From the NCBI RefSeq assembly GCF_017358165.1, contig NZ_CP071446.1, forward strand, positions 1-64,000: a stretch of DNA of 64,000 nucleotides, given 5' to 3'. Under the pieces are notes generated by a model that saw only the letters and a program-made list of their open reading frames with translations, had not been told where the DNA came from and did not search any database. This stretch comes from Thermosipho ferrireducens. GTDB lineage: Bacteria > Thermotogota > Thermotogae > Thermotogales > Fervidobacteriaceae. This document shows, piece by piece, positions 1 through 9,110 of this stretch (positions are counted from its first letter, which is position 1; each line of letters begins with the position of its first letter). A program made the position numbers and the translations under genes.

Positions 1-20
1 AACTTTGACACAATTGTTTC

Positions 21-50
21 TTGATTTTTTACATTAGGGTATGAGATAAT
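21..50 (+). promoter_or_regulatory. Probable dnaA promoter
   Basis: TTGATT at 21-26 and GATAAT at 45-50 are 18 bp apart and lie about 50 bp before the dnaA start. A better -35 match, TTGACA at 5-10, has no good -10 partner at normal spacing. The assignment rests on sequence match only. Confidence 0.4.
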
Positions 51-100
51 ATCTTTTGCACCCTCCCAGTAGAGAAAAAACCCACATGAGGTGTAATCCT

Positions 101-1420
101 ATGAAAGATGCGATAATAAAAGCCCTGCGTGAAAAAATTAGCAGACAGCGTTGGGAACACTGGTTTTCTGATTTTTCTGTAAAAAAAATAGACGGCAACC
201 ATGTTGTGTTCGAAGTAGGAAATATCTTTGTAAAAGATCACCTTGAAAAAGAGTTTGGAAAGGTGATATCCAAGGTTGTTCGGGAAATACTGGGTAAAAA
301 CTCAACATTTGAAATAGTTTATGCCGAAGTTAACACATCGCACCAGAATAGCTTTAAAGATGAAGGAGCTCTTATACGTAAAAGACCACTTTTACTAACA
401 CCACTTAACAATAAATACACTTTTGAAAACATGGTAGTCGGCGATTTCAACAGATTCGCTTACAACGTGTTTTTGGAAGCCAGTAAAAAACCTGGATTTT
501 ATAATCCTATATTTCTTTACAGCGACGTAGGATTAGGCAAAACACATCTTGCCCAGGCATTAGCAAATTATGTTCTTGAAACAGATCCCGACATGAAAGT
601 AGCGTATTTAACAAGCGAAGAATTTATGAATGAAATGATAACAGCTATAAAAGCAGGAAATACTGAAGAGTTTAGAGAGAAATATAGAAAAAAGGCCGAT
701 ATATTGATAATAGACGATATACAGTTTCTTATAGGAAAACCTGGAGCACAAATAGAACTTTTCCATACTTTTAATGCCGTTCATGAAGCAGGAAAACAAA
801 TAATAATATGTTCTGATCGTCCACCTCAAGAATTGAAAGATTTTCATTCGAGAATGGTCTCGCGCTTCCAAATGGGAATAGTTGTGAAAATAGAAAAACC
901 TTCTAAAGACGCATTAATAAAAATAGCAAGAAAAATTATGGAGGTTAAAGGTGGAGAAATAAATGACGAAATATTACTCTACGTGGTTGACATATTTGAT
1001 AGTCCCAGACTCCTTCAGGGAGCAATACTAAAACTAATCGCATATAAGAACCTTTTTGGTGAACTTAATATGGAAATAGCTCGTTCTTTGCTCCCGTCAG
1101 TAAGCTCTAAAAATACAGACAACGACAAACTCCTTGAGATCGTCTCAGAAATGTTTGATTGTAATAAAGAAGATATACTTTCAAAAAAACGATTGAAAAA
1201 CATATCTTTTGCAAGAAAAATAGGGATGTATTACGCTCATAAATACTTAGGTATGTCAACCCGGGAAATTGGCCGCCTTTTCAACAAAACCCACTCTTCT
1301 GTTGTTCAGAATATAAGACAAATAGAGGAGTCTTTAAAACAAGGTAATTTAGCTATAAAAAGTTATCTCAAAAGGCTTAATAAAAGTATAAAAGGTTTTG
1401 CAGAAGGTGGGACTCTGTGA
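101..1420 (+). CDS. dnaA: Chromosomal replication initiator DnaA
   Basis: DnaA is the AAA+ ATPase that binds DnaA boxes and opens the origin. The product has 439 residues, usual for the family. Seen: an N-terminal domain I (about 1-80), a short linker, and the AAA+ domain with Walker A SDVGLGKTH (141-149) and Walker B ILIIDD (201-206). The C-terminal DNA-binding domain carries the THSSVVQNI signature. The start at 101 is chosen because GAGGTG (88-93) sits 7 bases before it; a longer frame opening at 56 has no such site. No dnaN and no obvious DnaA-box cluster lie beside it, so this need not be the origin. The next gene is a ferredoxin 40 bp downstream on the same strand. Confidence 0.97.
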   Translation: MKDAIIKALREKISRQRWEHWFSDFSVKKIDGNHVVFEVGNIFVKDHLEKEFGKVISKVVREILGKNSTFEIVYAEVNTSHQNSFKDEGALIRKRPLLLTPLNNKYTFENMVVGDFNRFAYNVFLEASKKPGFYNPIFLYSDVGLGKTHLAQALANYVLETDPDMKVAYLTSEEFMNEMITAIKAGNTEEFREKYRKKADILIIDDIQFLIGKPGAQIELFHTFNAVHEAGKQIIICSDRPPQELKDFHSRMVSRFQMGIVVKIEKPSKDALIKIARKIMEVKGGEINDEILLYVVDIFDSPRLLQGAILKLIAYKNLFGELNMEIARSLLPSVSSKNTDNDKLLEIVSEMFDCNKEDILSKKRLKNISFARKIGMYYAHKYLGMSTREIGRLFNKTHSSVVQNIRQIEESLKQGNLAIKSYLKRLNKSIKGFAEGGTL

Positions 1421-1442
1421 TATAATGAATTACGAATCATGA

Positions 1443-1643
<201 letters not shown>

Positions 1644-1654
1644 TTTTAAAAATA

Positions 1655-1684
1655 AAAGGTCGGCAGCCTGCCGACCTTTTTTTA
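1655..1684. terminator. Rho-independent terminator, probably bidirectional
   Basis: AAAGGTCGGCA (1655-1665) pairs with TGCCGACCTTT around a 3-base loop and runs into a T tract. It ends the ferredoxin gene. The reverse strand has an A-rich flank that becomes a T run, so it can also serve the convergent rocA gene. Confidence 0.9.
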
Positions 1685-3256
1685 AAGAATTTTTTCCGAA
1701 ATAGCTTTTGCTTGAAGGAAAAGTCCAAGATAGTCTCTTCCACCCGCTTTACTGTCTGTTCCTGACATATTGAAGCCCCCAAATGGATGGACTCCAACCA
1801 GGGCACCAGTACATTTTCTGTTAAAATAAAGGTTTCCCACATGAAATTCCTCTTTTGCCTTTTCTATCCTATCTCTTGACTTTGAATATAAAGCTCCTGT
1901 TAGTCCATATTCTGTAGAATTTGCTATATGAAGCGCTTCTTCAAAATCGTTAGCCTTTATAATAGCTAAAACAGGACCAAATATTTCTTCCTGAGCAATT
2001 CTTGCATTTCCATCCACATCTTTAAAGATAGTAGGTTCTATGAAAAATCCTCCTAATTCTTCTCTTGTATTACCCCCAAAAATTAAGTTGCCTTCATTTT
2101 TCCCAATCTCTATATAAGCCTTGATTTTTTCAAAAGCTCCATGATTAATGACTGGTCCTAACCAGTTTTCTCTGAACCTCACATCGCCCATTTTTATTTT
2201 TTCAGCTTTTTCTATAACTTTCTCTACTAATTTGTCATAAACATCTTTTACTATAATGGCTCTACTACCGGCGCTACATTTTTGCCCTTGAAATCCAAAC
2301 GCACTTGTCACAATTCCCTCAGCAGCAGAATCAAGATCAGCTGTTTCATCAACAATTATCGCGTCTTTCCCACCCATTTCAAGGATGGTTCTTTTGATCC
2401 AGATTTGTCCTGGTTGAGGCCTGGCAGCAAGTTCATTTATTCTAAGCCCTACGTCTTTCGAACCGGTAAAACTTATAAACCTTATTTTAGGATGCTTTAC
2501 CAGATATTCTCCGGCAAGCGCACCGCTTCCAGGTAAAAAGTTCACAACTCCATCGGGTAGTCCAGCTTCTTGCAAAGCTTCAAAAAATTTCGCTGCAATA
2601 ACAGTGCTATCACTTGCTGGTTTCAAAACAACTGTATTCCCGGTGACTATTGCGGCACTGGTCATTCCAACAAGAATGGCAAGAGGAAAATTCCATGGTG
2701 GTATTATAGCTCCCACTCCAAGAGGTATATATCTTAACTCATTTTTTTCTGTTGGTATGCGAACTAAAGGTTGTTCAGAGGCGTATCTGAGCATTTCACG
2801 GGCATAAAACTCCAGAAAATCGACAGCTTCCGCAAAATCCGCATCTGCTTCCACCCAGTTTTTTCCAACTTCATATATCATTGTTGCACCAAATTCAAAT
2901 CTCTTTTTTCTAAGGATATCAGCCGTCTTAAGCAAAAATTCAGCTCTTTTGTAAGCAGGTGTTTTACTCCAAGTCTTAAATGCTTCCCAGGCCTTTTCCA
3001 CAGCTAACTCAGCTAATTCTTCTGTTGCTGAATTTGTGTATCCTACAATTTCATCTGTTTTGCTTGGGTTGATCGATTTAATCTTTTTATCGCTTTTGTA
3101 TGCCTTCCCTCCAATAACTATGTCATACTCCTTTCCAAATTCTACAGCAACTTTTTCCAGGGCTTTTTTCATCATAAATTCAGTTTCAGAATTGGAAAAA
3201 TCTGCAATTTTCAGATTTTCAAATGGTTTTAGGATCATAAAGTTTGTTGCCTCCAT
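1682..3256 (-). CDS. rocA: L-glutamate gamma-semialdehyde (P5C) dehydrogenase
   Basis: This NAD(P)-dependent enzyme oxidises glutamate-5-semialdehyde/P5C to glutamate in proline and arginine breakdown. It has 524 residues, slightly over the usual ~515 of the RocA branch. Aldehyde dehydrogenase landmarks are present: PPWNF with Asn189, the general base Glu293 in ILEMGGKD, and the nucleophile Cys327 in GQKCSAGSR. The C-terminal GGFNMSGTDSKAGG also fits RocA. ATG 3256 follows AAGGAGGGGG by about 8 bases. No proline dehydrogenase is next to it, so the P5C source (ornithine or proline) cannot be told from this window. Confidence 0.93.
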   Translation of the reverse strand: MEATNFMILKPFENLKIADFSNSETEFMMKKALEKVAVEFGKEYDIVIGGKAYKSDKKIKSINPSKTDEIVGYTNSATEELAELAVEKAWEAFKTWSKTPAYKRAEFLLKTADILRKKRFEFGATMIYEVGKNWVEADADFAEAVDFLEFYAREMLRYASEQPLVRIPTEKNELRYIPLGVGAIIPPWNFPLAILVGMTSAAIVTGNTVVLKPASDSTVIAAKFFEALQEAGLPDGVVNFLPGSGALAGEYLVKHPKIRFISFTGSKDVGLRINELAARPQPGQIWIKRTILEMGGKDAIIVDETADLDSAAEGIVTSAFGFQGQKCSAGSRAIIVKDVYDKLVEKVIEKAEKIKMGDVRFRENWLGPVINHGAFEKIKAYIEIGKNEGNLIFGGNTREELGGFFIEPTIFKDVDGNARIAQEEIFGPVLAIIKANDFEEALHIANSTEYGLTGALYSKSRDRIEKAKEEFHVGNLYFNRKCTGALVGVHPFGGFNMSGTDSKAGGRDYLGLFLQAKAISEKIL

Positions 3257-3316
3257 AAAGTTTCCCCCTCCTTATTGGTAAAGTGTAAGTTAAATAAGTT
3301 GAAGTAACCGTTAAAT

Positions 3317-3322
3317 ATTATA
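3317..3322 (-). promoter_or_regulatory. Candidate -10 of rocA
   Basis: TATAAT on the minus strand, about 60 bp before the rocA start, with no convincing -35. The 238-bp divergent spacer (3257-3494) holds this site and the plus-strand one at 3400-3408; I see nothing else in it. Confidence 0.35.
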
Positions 3323-3399
3323 TAACTTTGCAGTCATAAATGAAAAACAATTCATTAACTCCTATTAATACAAAAAACGCAAATTTTCAGGTAAAATTG

Positions 3400-3408
3400 T
3401 GCTATAAT
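3400..3408 (+). promoter_or_regulatory. Extended -10 before the 3495 gene
   Basis: TGCTATAAT matches an extended -10 and lies about 87 bp before the start of the next gene. No clear -35 is visible. Confidence 0.45.
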
Positions 3409-3494
3409 TCAAGGTGATAAATTTTCAAAACTTATGATAAAATTTCTAATACGATTGAATAAACAAAGCAAAAAACAACGGAGGTGCTTCTTAA

Positions 3495-5318
3495 ATGAAA
3501 CATTTTGTCAGTGTTATCATTATGGTAATTTTTGTTACAACCATTTTTGGGCTTGATTTACAAAAAGCCGAATCGATTTACTTAAATTACCTTGAAGCCT
3601 ATTCAAAGAAACTCGATGAACCTTTCGTTAACGATATCAGACCAATTATCGAAAGAGAGTTACCATTGTATCGATTTTACAAGATAAGATTAGTTGGAAG
3701 CGTTGAAAAAACAGACGTCACGAAAAAAGTGGGAGATTATTTGAATGTTATTTACAGAAAATTTAAGGGAACAAGCGAAGAAGAACAATTTGCAAGAGCC
3801 GCTTTCTTTGCCTATCTGGAAGCAATCCTTGAAAGAAAAAAATTTGGACCAAGTTTTATAAAAGCCTCTCCAAACTTTAATCAATTTTTTAATTCATATC
3901 AAAATAAAGTGATTTTCGCAGCAAGAAGTTATTTTACAGATTTATTAGCTGCTCATCTTGGCGCAGATATTGAACTTCCTTATGACATCGATGCTCCACA
4001 TTATAATTTTGAATTTAACTACAAACCAAGATATAAAGGTGGCTATGATTATGAAATAAAATACTTAACAAGTTCAGAAGAACTTATAAAAGCTTTTTCC
4101 AGTTATGTTGAACTCCTTTCAAAGAAAAAGCCAGAAATTATTGGTAAAAGCATAGGACGTTACGGTGGATTAATGCAAAGAAATATAATAAAAGTTATTG
4201 CGGGGTTAAAAAATGATTATTCGGAAAAAATAGCGGAAATCACCCCAAAAGCAGCAAATTTCTGGTGGATACGATGGTTTGTATATGGAGGATTACTTGC
4301 GATAATCTTTTATATGAAAAAGAACTGGGAATTGATACTAACGTTAATTTCTATATCTGAAATAATTTATCTGTTTATAGCATTCGACTCTCTGTCAACA
4401 GGCAACGCTGCACTATATGGGCTAATTTCATTTTTTGCCTTTTTGAGCTCAATATATATTTTCTTTAAAAATCGCAGGTACCTGCAATTCAGTATGGCAA
4501 TACTGCTTCTTATTTCTCTATTTGTCCCAACCTTTTTCATTAAAGAACTTGTTATGGCTAATAACTCTGGTTTCGATAATTCTGTTTATTATGATACTTT
4601 GTTTGGAGATGTTGTTAAAGATCAATATTCAAAATTTTCCAATATTATAAAGAACTTAACTTCCATTGTTAACTCGAGCATAGGAGAAACCGAAGATATT
4701 GTTCAGAGACTTAAAATAAGAACCAAAGCTTTAGATGGTAAAATAAAAGATGAAAATTACATGAACGTTGTTAGTTTTGAAAAAAGAATATTTGATGTAA
4801 AAAACATAGAAGATGAGCTGGAAAATTATCAGATAGAGGAAGGAATAAGATACAAGCAATATAAATCTTCAGAAAAAGCATTAAAAAGTTTTTCAAAAAA
4901 ATTATCAAGAATAGTGGATGAAAAATTTGAAGCAGATTATTTGAAAGAACTTGGAAAGAAATTATATTACCCTGAAATTCAACCCACGCTTTCAAAAATT
5001 GAAGAAACAATTAAAAATGTTGAAGACTCAAAAAGCGCTCCGGCTACTTTCATAAAAGAAAAGTGGGGAATAATTACGTTTTTGACGCTTTCAATTGCTA
5101 TGTTTTTAAGCGCGGTTAACTTCAAACAAGATGTTTTATGGTACGTGGCATCAATTATTTCAGGAATTTTAATGCTAATAAACCCGCTGGATTTCTTGGT
5201 ACAATATGGAGTTCCAATATTGAAAGTTAATTACTCTTTTGCAATTCCAATCGTATTAATTCCTGTAGTTGTATTAACAATAGTTAGAATTTTAAAGCCT
5301 TCCCGTAAGGGAGTGTAA
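3495..5318 (+). CDS. Exported multi-pass membrane protein, function unknown
   Basis: I do not recognise a family for this 607-residue protein. Visible layout: a cleavable-looking signal peptide (1-19), an extracytoplasmic alpha-rich region to about 255, four or so hydrophobic segments (about 258-355), a long charged heptad-like region (about 370-500) that may be coiled coil, and two to three membrane segments at the C-terminus. GGAGGTG precedes the ATG. It ends 29 bp before the BMP-family binding protein and may be its upstream operon mate, but nothing in the sequence ties it to transport. Confidence 0.75.
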   Translation: MKHFVSVIIMVIFVTTIFGLDLQKAESIYLNYLEAYSKKLDEPFVNDIRPIIERELPLYRFYKIRLVGSVEKTDVTKKVGDYLNVIYRKFKGTSEEEQFARAAFFAYLEAILERKKFGPSFIKASPNFNQFFNSYQNKVIFAARSYFTDLLAAHLGADIELPYDIDAPHYNFEFNYKPRYKGGYDYEIKYLTSSEELIKAFSSYVELLSKKKPEIIGKSIGRYGGLMQRNIIKVIAGLKNDYSEKIAEITPKAANFWWIRWFVYGGLLAIIFYMKKNWELILTLISISEIIYLFIAFDSLSTGNAALYGLISFFAFLSSIYIFFKNRRYLQFSMAILLLISLFVPTFFIKELVMANNSGFDNSVYYDTLFGDVVKDQYSKFSNIIKNLTSIVNSSIGETEDIVQRLKIRTKALDGKIKDENYMNVVSFEKRIFDVKNIEDELENYQIEEGIRYKQYKSSEKALKSFSKKLSRIVDEKFEADYLKELGKKLYYPEIQPTLSKIEETIKNVEDSKSAPATFIKEKWGIITFLTLSIAMFLSAVNFKQDVLWYVASIISGILMLINPLDFLVQYGVPILKVNYSFAIPIVLIPVVVLTIVRILKPSRKGV

Positions 5319-5347
5319 ACATTACTTTGGAAAAGGAGGGAGCTTTT

Positions 5348-6445
5348 ATGAAAAAGCTGTTTGTTTTTGCGATATTGGCTTTACTCATGGTTTCTGTTTT
5401 TGCTTTCAAAGCTATCATGGTGACTGATACAGGTGGTCTTGGGGACAAATCTTTCAATGATGGTACATGGGCTGGTATAAAGAGAGCAGCAGAGGAATTA
5501 GGGATAGAAACAAAAGTTATACAATCCTACGAACAGGCAGATTATATTTCAAACCTTACAAAAGCGGCACAGGAAATTCAAAAAGAGCCTGATGGAGGAA
5601 TAGTTTATGCAGTTGGATTCATGATGACAGACGCACTCTTTGAAGTTGCACAACAGTTCCCGGATGTTTATTTTGCTGGAATTGACATTGCCCCACCTAC
5701 AGATGTAGTTCCACCAAATGTCATATCATTCCTCTTTAAGGAACAGGAATCAGCATTCCTGGTTGGTTACGTTGCTGCAGCCACTACAAGAACTGGAAAA
5801 GTAGGATTTATCGGTGGTATTCCAATTCCACCAGTGGAAAGGTTTAGATACGGTTTTGAAGCTGGTGTAAAAGTTTACAACGAACTTCATGGTACAAATG
5901 TCACAATCCTCAAAGGGTACGCTAACAGCTTCAGCGATCCAAAGAAAGGTAAAGACCTTGCTCTTGCTCAATTTGCAGAAGGAGCCGACGTTATATTCCA
6001 TGCAAGTGGAGCTGTTGGTAACGGTGTTATAGAAGCAGCCAAAGAAAAGATGGTATCTCTGGTTGGAAGCGAAGACATGGCAAAAATTATTGAATATGCA
6101 TTTGAAAATGGCGGATTTTTTGCCATGGGCGTTGATGTTGATCAGGATTACATGGCACCTGGCGTAGTTCTCGCAAGTGCCATGAAAGGTGTAGACACAG
6201 CATCTTATTACGGTGTAATATGGGCCTACAATGGTGAATGGACACCAGGTATTCATACGCTCGGTCTTGCAGAAAACGGTGTCAGACTCAGTCCAATGAA
6301 ATATACAAAAGGGCTCATTTCCAACAGAACAGTTGCAGAACTTGAATACCTTGTTTACTTAATCAAACAGGGAATTCTTGTAGTTCCTAATACAGAAGAA
6401 GCACTTAAATCTTTCAGAGTTCCAAATATAGTATTCCCATTCTAA
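5348..6445 (+). CDS. BMP-family ABC transporter substrate-binding protein (nucleoside type)
   Basis: This is the periplasmic binding protein for an ABC importer; characterised BMP/PnrA proteins bind purine nucleosides. It has 365 residues with a signal peptide (1-20) and the family start TDTGGLGDKSFND. Unlike PnrA-type lipoproteins there is no lipobox cysteine, so it should be a soluble protein in the space under the toga. AAGGAGGG (5332-5339) selects the ATG at 5348 rather than the upstream in-frame start. The ATPase and two permeases follow, separated by two hairpins. Substrate is inferred from family only. Confidence 0.9.
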   Translation: MKKLFVFAILALLMVSVFAFKAIMVTDTGGLGDKSFNDGTWAGIKRAAEELGIETKVIQSYEQADYISNLTKAAQEIQKEPDGGIVYAVGFMMTDALFEVAQQFPDVYFAGIDIAPPTDVVPPNVISFLFKEQESAFLVGYVAAATTRTGKVGFIGGIPIPPVERFRYGFEAGVKVYNELHGTNVTILKGYANSFSDPKKGKDLALAQFAEGADVIFHASGAVGNGVIEAAKEKMVSLVGSEDMAKIIEYAFENGGFFAMGVDVDQDYMAPGVVLASAMKGVDTASYYGVIWAYNGEWTPGIHTLGLAENGVRLSPMKYTKGLISNRTVAELEYLVYLIKQGILVVPNTEEALKSFRVPNIVFPF

Positions 6446-6455
6446 AAAATATTAA

Positions 6456-6472
6456 GGGGGCAATTTGCCCCC
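6456..6472 (+). promoter_or_regulatory. GC-rich hairpin after binding-protein gene
   Basis: GGGGGCA pairs with TGCCCCC over a 3-base loop, 10 bp after the stop codon. It lacks a clean U run, so it looks more like an mRNA 3'-end protector or partial terminator than a full stop. Confidence 0.7.
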
Positions 6473-6478
6473 GTTCTG

Positions 6479-6522
6479 CTTTGTCATTCAACTGAGGAGA
6501 AATCTTTAGTTGAGTGACAAAG
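6479..6522 (+). promoter_or_regulatory. 15-bp stem hairpin between binding protein and ATPase genes
   Basis: A 15-base arm (6479-6493) pairs with 6508-6522 with a single G-U, around a 14-base loop. It sits 28 bp before the ATPase start and carries no T run. A role in keeping binding-protein mRNA more abundant than ATPase mRNA is inferred from position. Confidence 0.7.
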
Positions 6523-6550
6523 AGGAACGTGGAAAGGAGGAGAATAAACT

Positions 6551-8074
6551 GTGTATGCGGTGGAAATGGTTGGCATAGTCAAACGCTTTCCTGGCGTTTT
6601 AGCAAATGATCATGTGACTTTGAAAGTGAAAAAAGGAGATATCCACGCTATAGTTGGTGAAAACGGAGCAGGTAAAAGTACCCTTATGAACCAATTATAT
6701 GGTCTTTACCACCCAGACGCCGGAGACATCTTCATAAACGGAAAAAAAGTGAAAATTCGAGGTCCAAGAGACGCAATACGTGAAGGAATAGGAATGGTCC
6801 ACCAGCATTTTATGCTTGTAGATACATTAACTGTTGCTGAAAACGTAGTTCTCGGCTCTGAACCTACAAAAGGATTAAACTTTGACCTGAAAAAAGCGAG
6901 AAATGAAGTGAAAGAACTTTCTGAAAAATATGGACTCTTAGTGGATGTTGATGCAAAGATAGAGGATATACCCGTTGGAATGCAGCAACGTGTAGAAATC
7001 ATAAAAACTCTTTACAGAGGCGCAAATATAATAATTCTGGATGAGCCTACGGCTGTTTTAACACCGCAAGAAGTTGAGGAACTCTTTGAAATCATGAGAA
7101 AGCTCAAAGCTGATGGTAAAACAATTCTATTTATATCACATAAATTGCATGAGGTGATGGAAATAAGCGATAGAATAACCGTTATGAGACTTGGTAAAGT
7201 TACAGGAGAATTAGAAACTTCCAAAACTAATCCAAAAGAAATAGCACGTCATATGGTTGGACGTGACGTTGTTTTAAGGGTTGAAAAAGAACCACACAAA
7301 GCCAAAGATATTATATTTGAAATTAGAGATTTAAGGGTTAGAGACAACAGAAATTTAGAAGCCGTTAAAGGAATATCGTTCGCTGTAAGAAAAGGAGAAA
7401 TAGTAGGTATAGCAGGTGTAGCCGGTAATGGTCAAACAGAGCTTGTGGAAGCCATAACGGGTCTTAGAAAAGTTGAAAGTGGGCAGATAATCTTTAATGG
7501 AGAAGATGTGACAGGTGCTACAGTAAAGGAATTAAGGCAATTTGGTATGGCACATATTCCTGAAGATAGGTTAAAGCACGGACTTATAAAAGAGTTCGAA
7601 GCTTACTATAATGTCATTTTAGGTCAACATTACAATCGACCATTTTCCAATGGAACATTTTTAAATCACAAAGCAATGTTTGAATACACAAAAGCTTTAA
7701 TGGAAGAATTTGATGTTAGGCCAAGGATAATCGAACATTTAGGTGGAAACTTTTCCGGAGGAAATCAGCAAAAACTGGTAGTTGGTAGAGAGATAAAAAT
7801 GAATCCTAAATTTATAGTGGTTGCACAACCTACAAGAGGGCTGGATGTAGGAGCTATAGAATTTATCCATAAGCAAATTTTGAGATTAAGAGCACAGGAT
7901 GTTGGAGTATTATTAATTTCAATGGAATTGGAGGAGATTTTCTCGTTAAGTGATAGAATTCTGGTTATGTATGAAGGAGAAATAATGGGAGAAGTAAAAC
8001 CCGAAGAAACAACCATCGAAGAAGTTGGTTTGATGATGACTGGACATAGATTAGAAGAGGTTCGGAGGGGATAA
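6551..8074 (+). CDS. ABC transporter ATPase, tandem nucleotide-binding domains (BMP/nucleoside type)
   Basis: This 507-residue protein holds two ABC ATPase domains, as in RbsA/NupA-like importers, and energises the BMP transporter. Domain 1 has Walker A GENGAGKST, a QQRVEI signature end and Walker B ILDEPTAVL. Domain 2 has the degenerate Walker A GVAGNGQTE, signature FSGGNQQK and VAQPTRGLD, where Gln replaces the catalytic Glu region; this asymmetry is normal for the family. GTG 6551 follows GGAAAGGAGG by 10 bases. It ends one base before the first permease. Confidence 0.93.
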   Translation: MYAVEMVGIVKRFPGVLANDHVTLKVKKGDIHAIVGENGAGKSTLMNQLYGLYHPDAGDIFINGKKVKIRGPRDAIREGIGMVHQHFMLVDTLTVAENVVLGSEPTKGLNFDLKKARNEVKELSEKYGLLVDVDAKIEDIPVGMQQRVEIIKTLYRGANIIILDEPTAVLTPQEVEELFEIMRKLKADGKTILFISHKLHEVMEISDRITVMRLGKVTGELETSKTNPKEIARHMVGRDVVLRVEKEPHKAKDIIFEIRDLRVRDNRNLEAVKGISFAVRKGEIVGIAGVAGNGQTELVEAITGLRKVESGQIIFNGEDVTGATVKELRQFGMAHIPEDRLKHGLIKEFEAYYNVILGQHYNRPFSNGTFLNHKAMFEYTKALMEEFDVRPRIIEHLGGNFSGGNQQKLVVGREIKMNPKFIVVAQPTRGLDVGAIEFIHKQILRLRAQDVGVLLISMELEEIFSLSDRILVMYEGEIMGEVKPEETTIEEVGLMMTGHRLEEVRRG

Positions 8075-8075
8075 G

Positions 8076-9110
8076 ATGAACAAAAAGATATGGTCGATTC
8101 TTGTACCTGTTGTTTCAGTAATTATTGCTTTGTTATTCTCTGCTGTCATTATTGTGCTTATCGGTAAAAGTCCTTTTGAAGCTTACGCAGCCCTTTTGAG
8201 AGGAGCTTTTAGTTCAAAGCAGGCAATAGCCGATACTGTTATAAAAACCACTCCTTTGATTTTGACAGGACTGGCGGTAGGTTTTGGTTTCAGAGCAGGA
8301 GTGTTTAACATTGGTGCGGAAGGTCAAATGGTTATGGGTGCTTTAATTGCCGCTGCGTTTGCAGGAAACTTTGGCTCATTACCCCCGGTTGTTGCAATAC
8401 CACTTACAATGCTTATTGCAATGAGTGTAGGTGCTGCATACGCTGCAATTGCAGGGTATCTTAAAGCAAAGACAGGTGCTCATGAAGTTGTTACCACAAT
8501 AATGCTAAACTGGATAGCAACATATTTTGCTTCTTACATGGTTACAGGACCTCTTGCAGTTGGTTCTGGAACACCAAAAAGTCCTGAAATAGCTGATTCT
8601 GCTCAACTTCCGATTTTAATGAAAGTAGGGGCTATAGAAATGAGTAGTGGAATAATTATAGCTATTGTTGCAGCGATATTCATGTATATACTTTTAAACA
8701 AAACAGTTACTGGTTATGAAATAAAAGGAGTAGGATTCAATCCATACGCTGCTGAGTACGGTGGAATAAGTGTTGGAAAAAATGTAGTCCTTGCTATGGC
8801 TGTAAGTGGTGCACTGGCTGGACTTGCAGGAGCAATGGAGCTAATGGGAGTTCATCATAGATTCCTTGGAGAACTTTCAGGAGGTAAAGGATTTGATGGA
8901 ATAAGTATCGCATTGATAGGTCAAAACAACCCAATAGGAATAATATTCGCAGCACTTCTTATAGGTGCCCTTAGAACTGGAAGTAATGAAATGCAATTTA
9001 TAGGCGTCCCAAAACACATGGTAATGATCGTTCAAGGTATAGTAATCTTCCTGGTAGCCGCTGATAGAATTGTACGTACTATTATGATCAGAAAGAGGGT
9101 GAACGCATGA
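8076..9110 (+). CDS. ABC transporter permease 1 (BMP/nucleoside type)
   Basis: Inner-membrane channel subunit, 344 residues, with many hydrophobic helices and the branched-chain/ribose permease-like motif GVFNIGAEGQM. The YufP-like family forms the larger partner of a permease heterodimer. ATG 8076 is one base after the ATPase stop and follows GGAGGGG. Its end overlaps the next permease by ATGA. Confidence 0.9.
   Translation: MNKKIWSILVPVVSVIIALLFSAVIIVLIGKSPFEAYAALLRGAFSSKQAIADTVIKTTPLILTGLAVGFGFRAGVFNIGAEGQMVMGALIAAAFAGNFGSLPPVVAIPLTMLIAMSVGAAYAAIAGYLKAKTGAHEVVTTIMLNWIATYFASYMVTGPLAVGSGTPKSPEIADSAQLPILMKVGAIEMSSGIIIAIVAAIFMYILLNKTVTGYEIKGVGFNPYAAEYGGISVGKNVVLAMAVSGALAGLAGAMELMGVHHRFLGELSGGKGFDGISIALIGQNNPIGIIFAALLIGALRTGSNEMQFIGVPKHMVMIVQGIVIFLVAADRIVRTIMIRKRVNA

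Noticed and set aside
5750-6256. 168-residue minus-strand frame inside the BMP gene
   Set aside because: Antisense shadow of a well-supported gene; low-complexity composition and no ribosome site.
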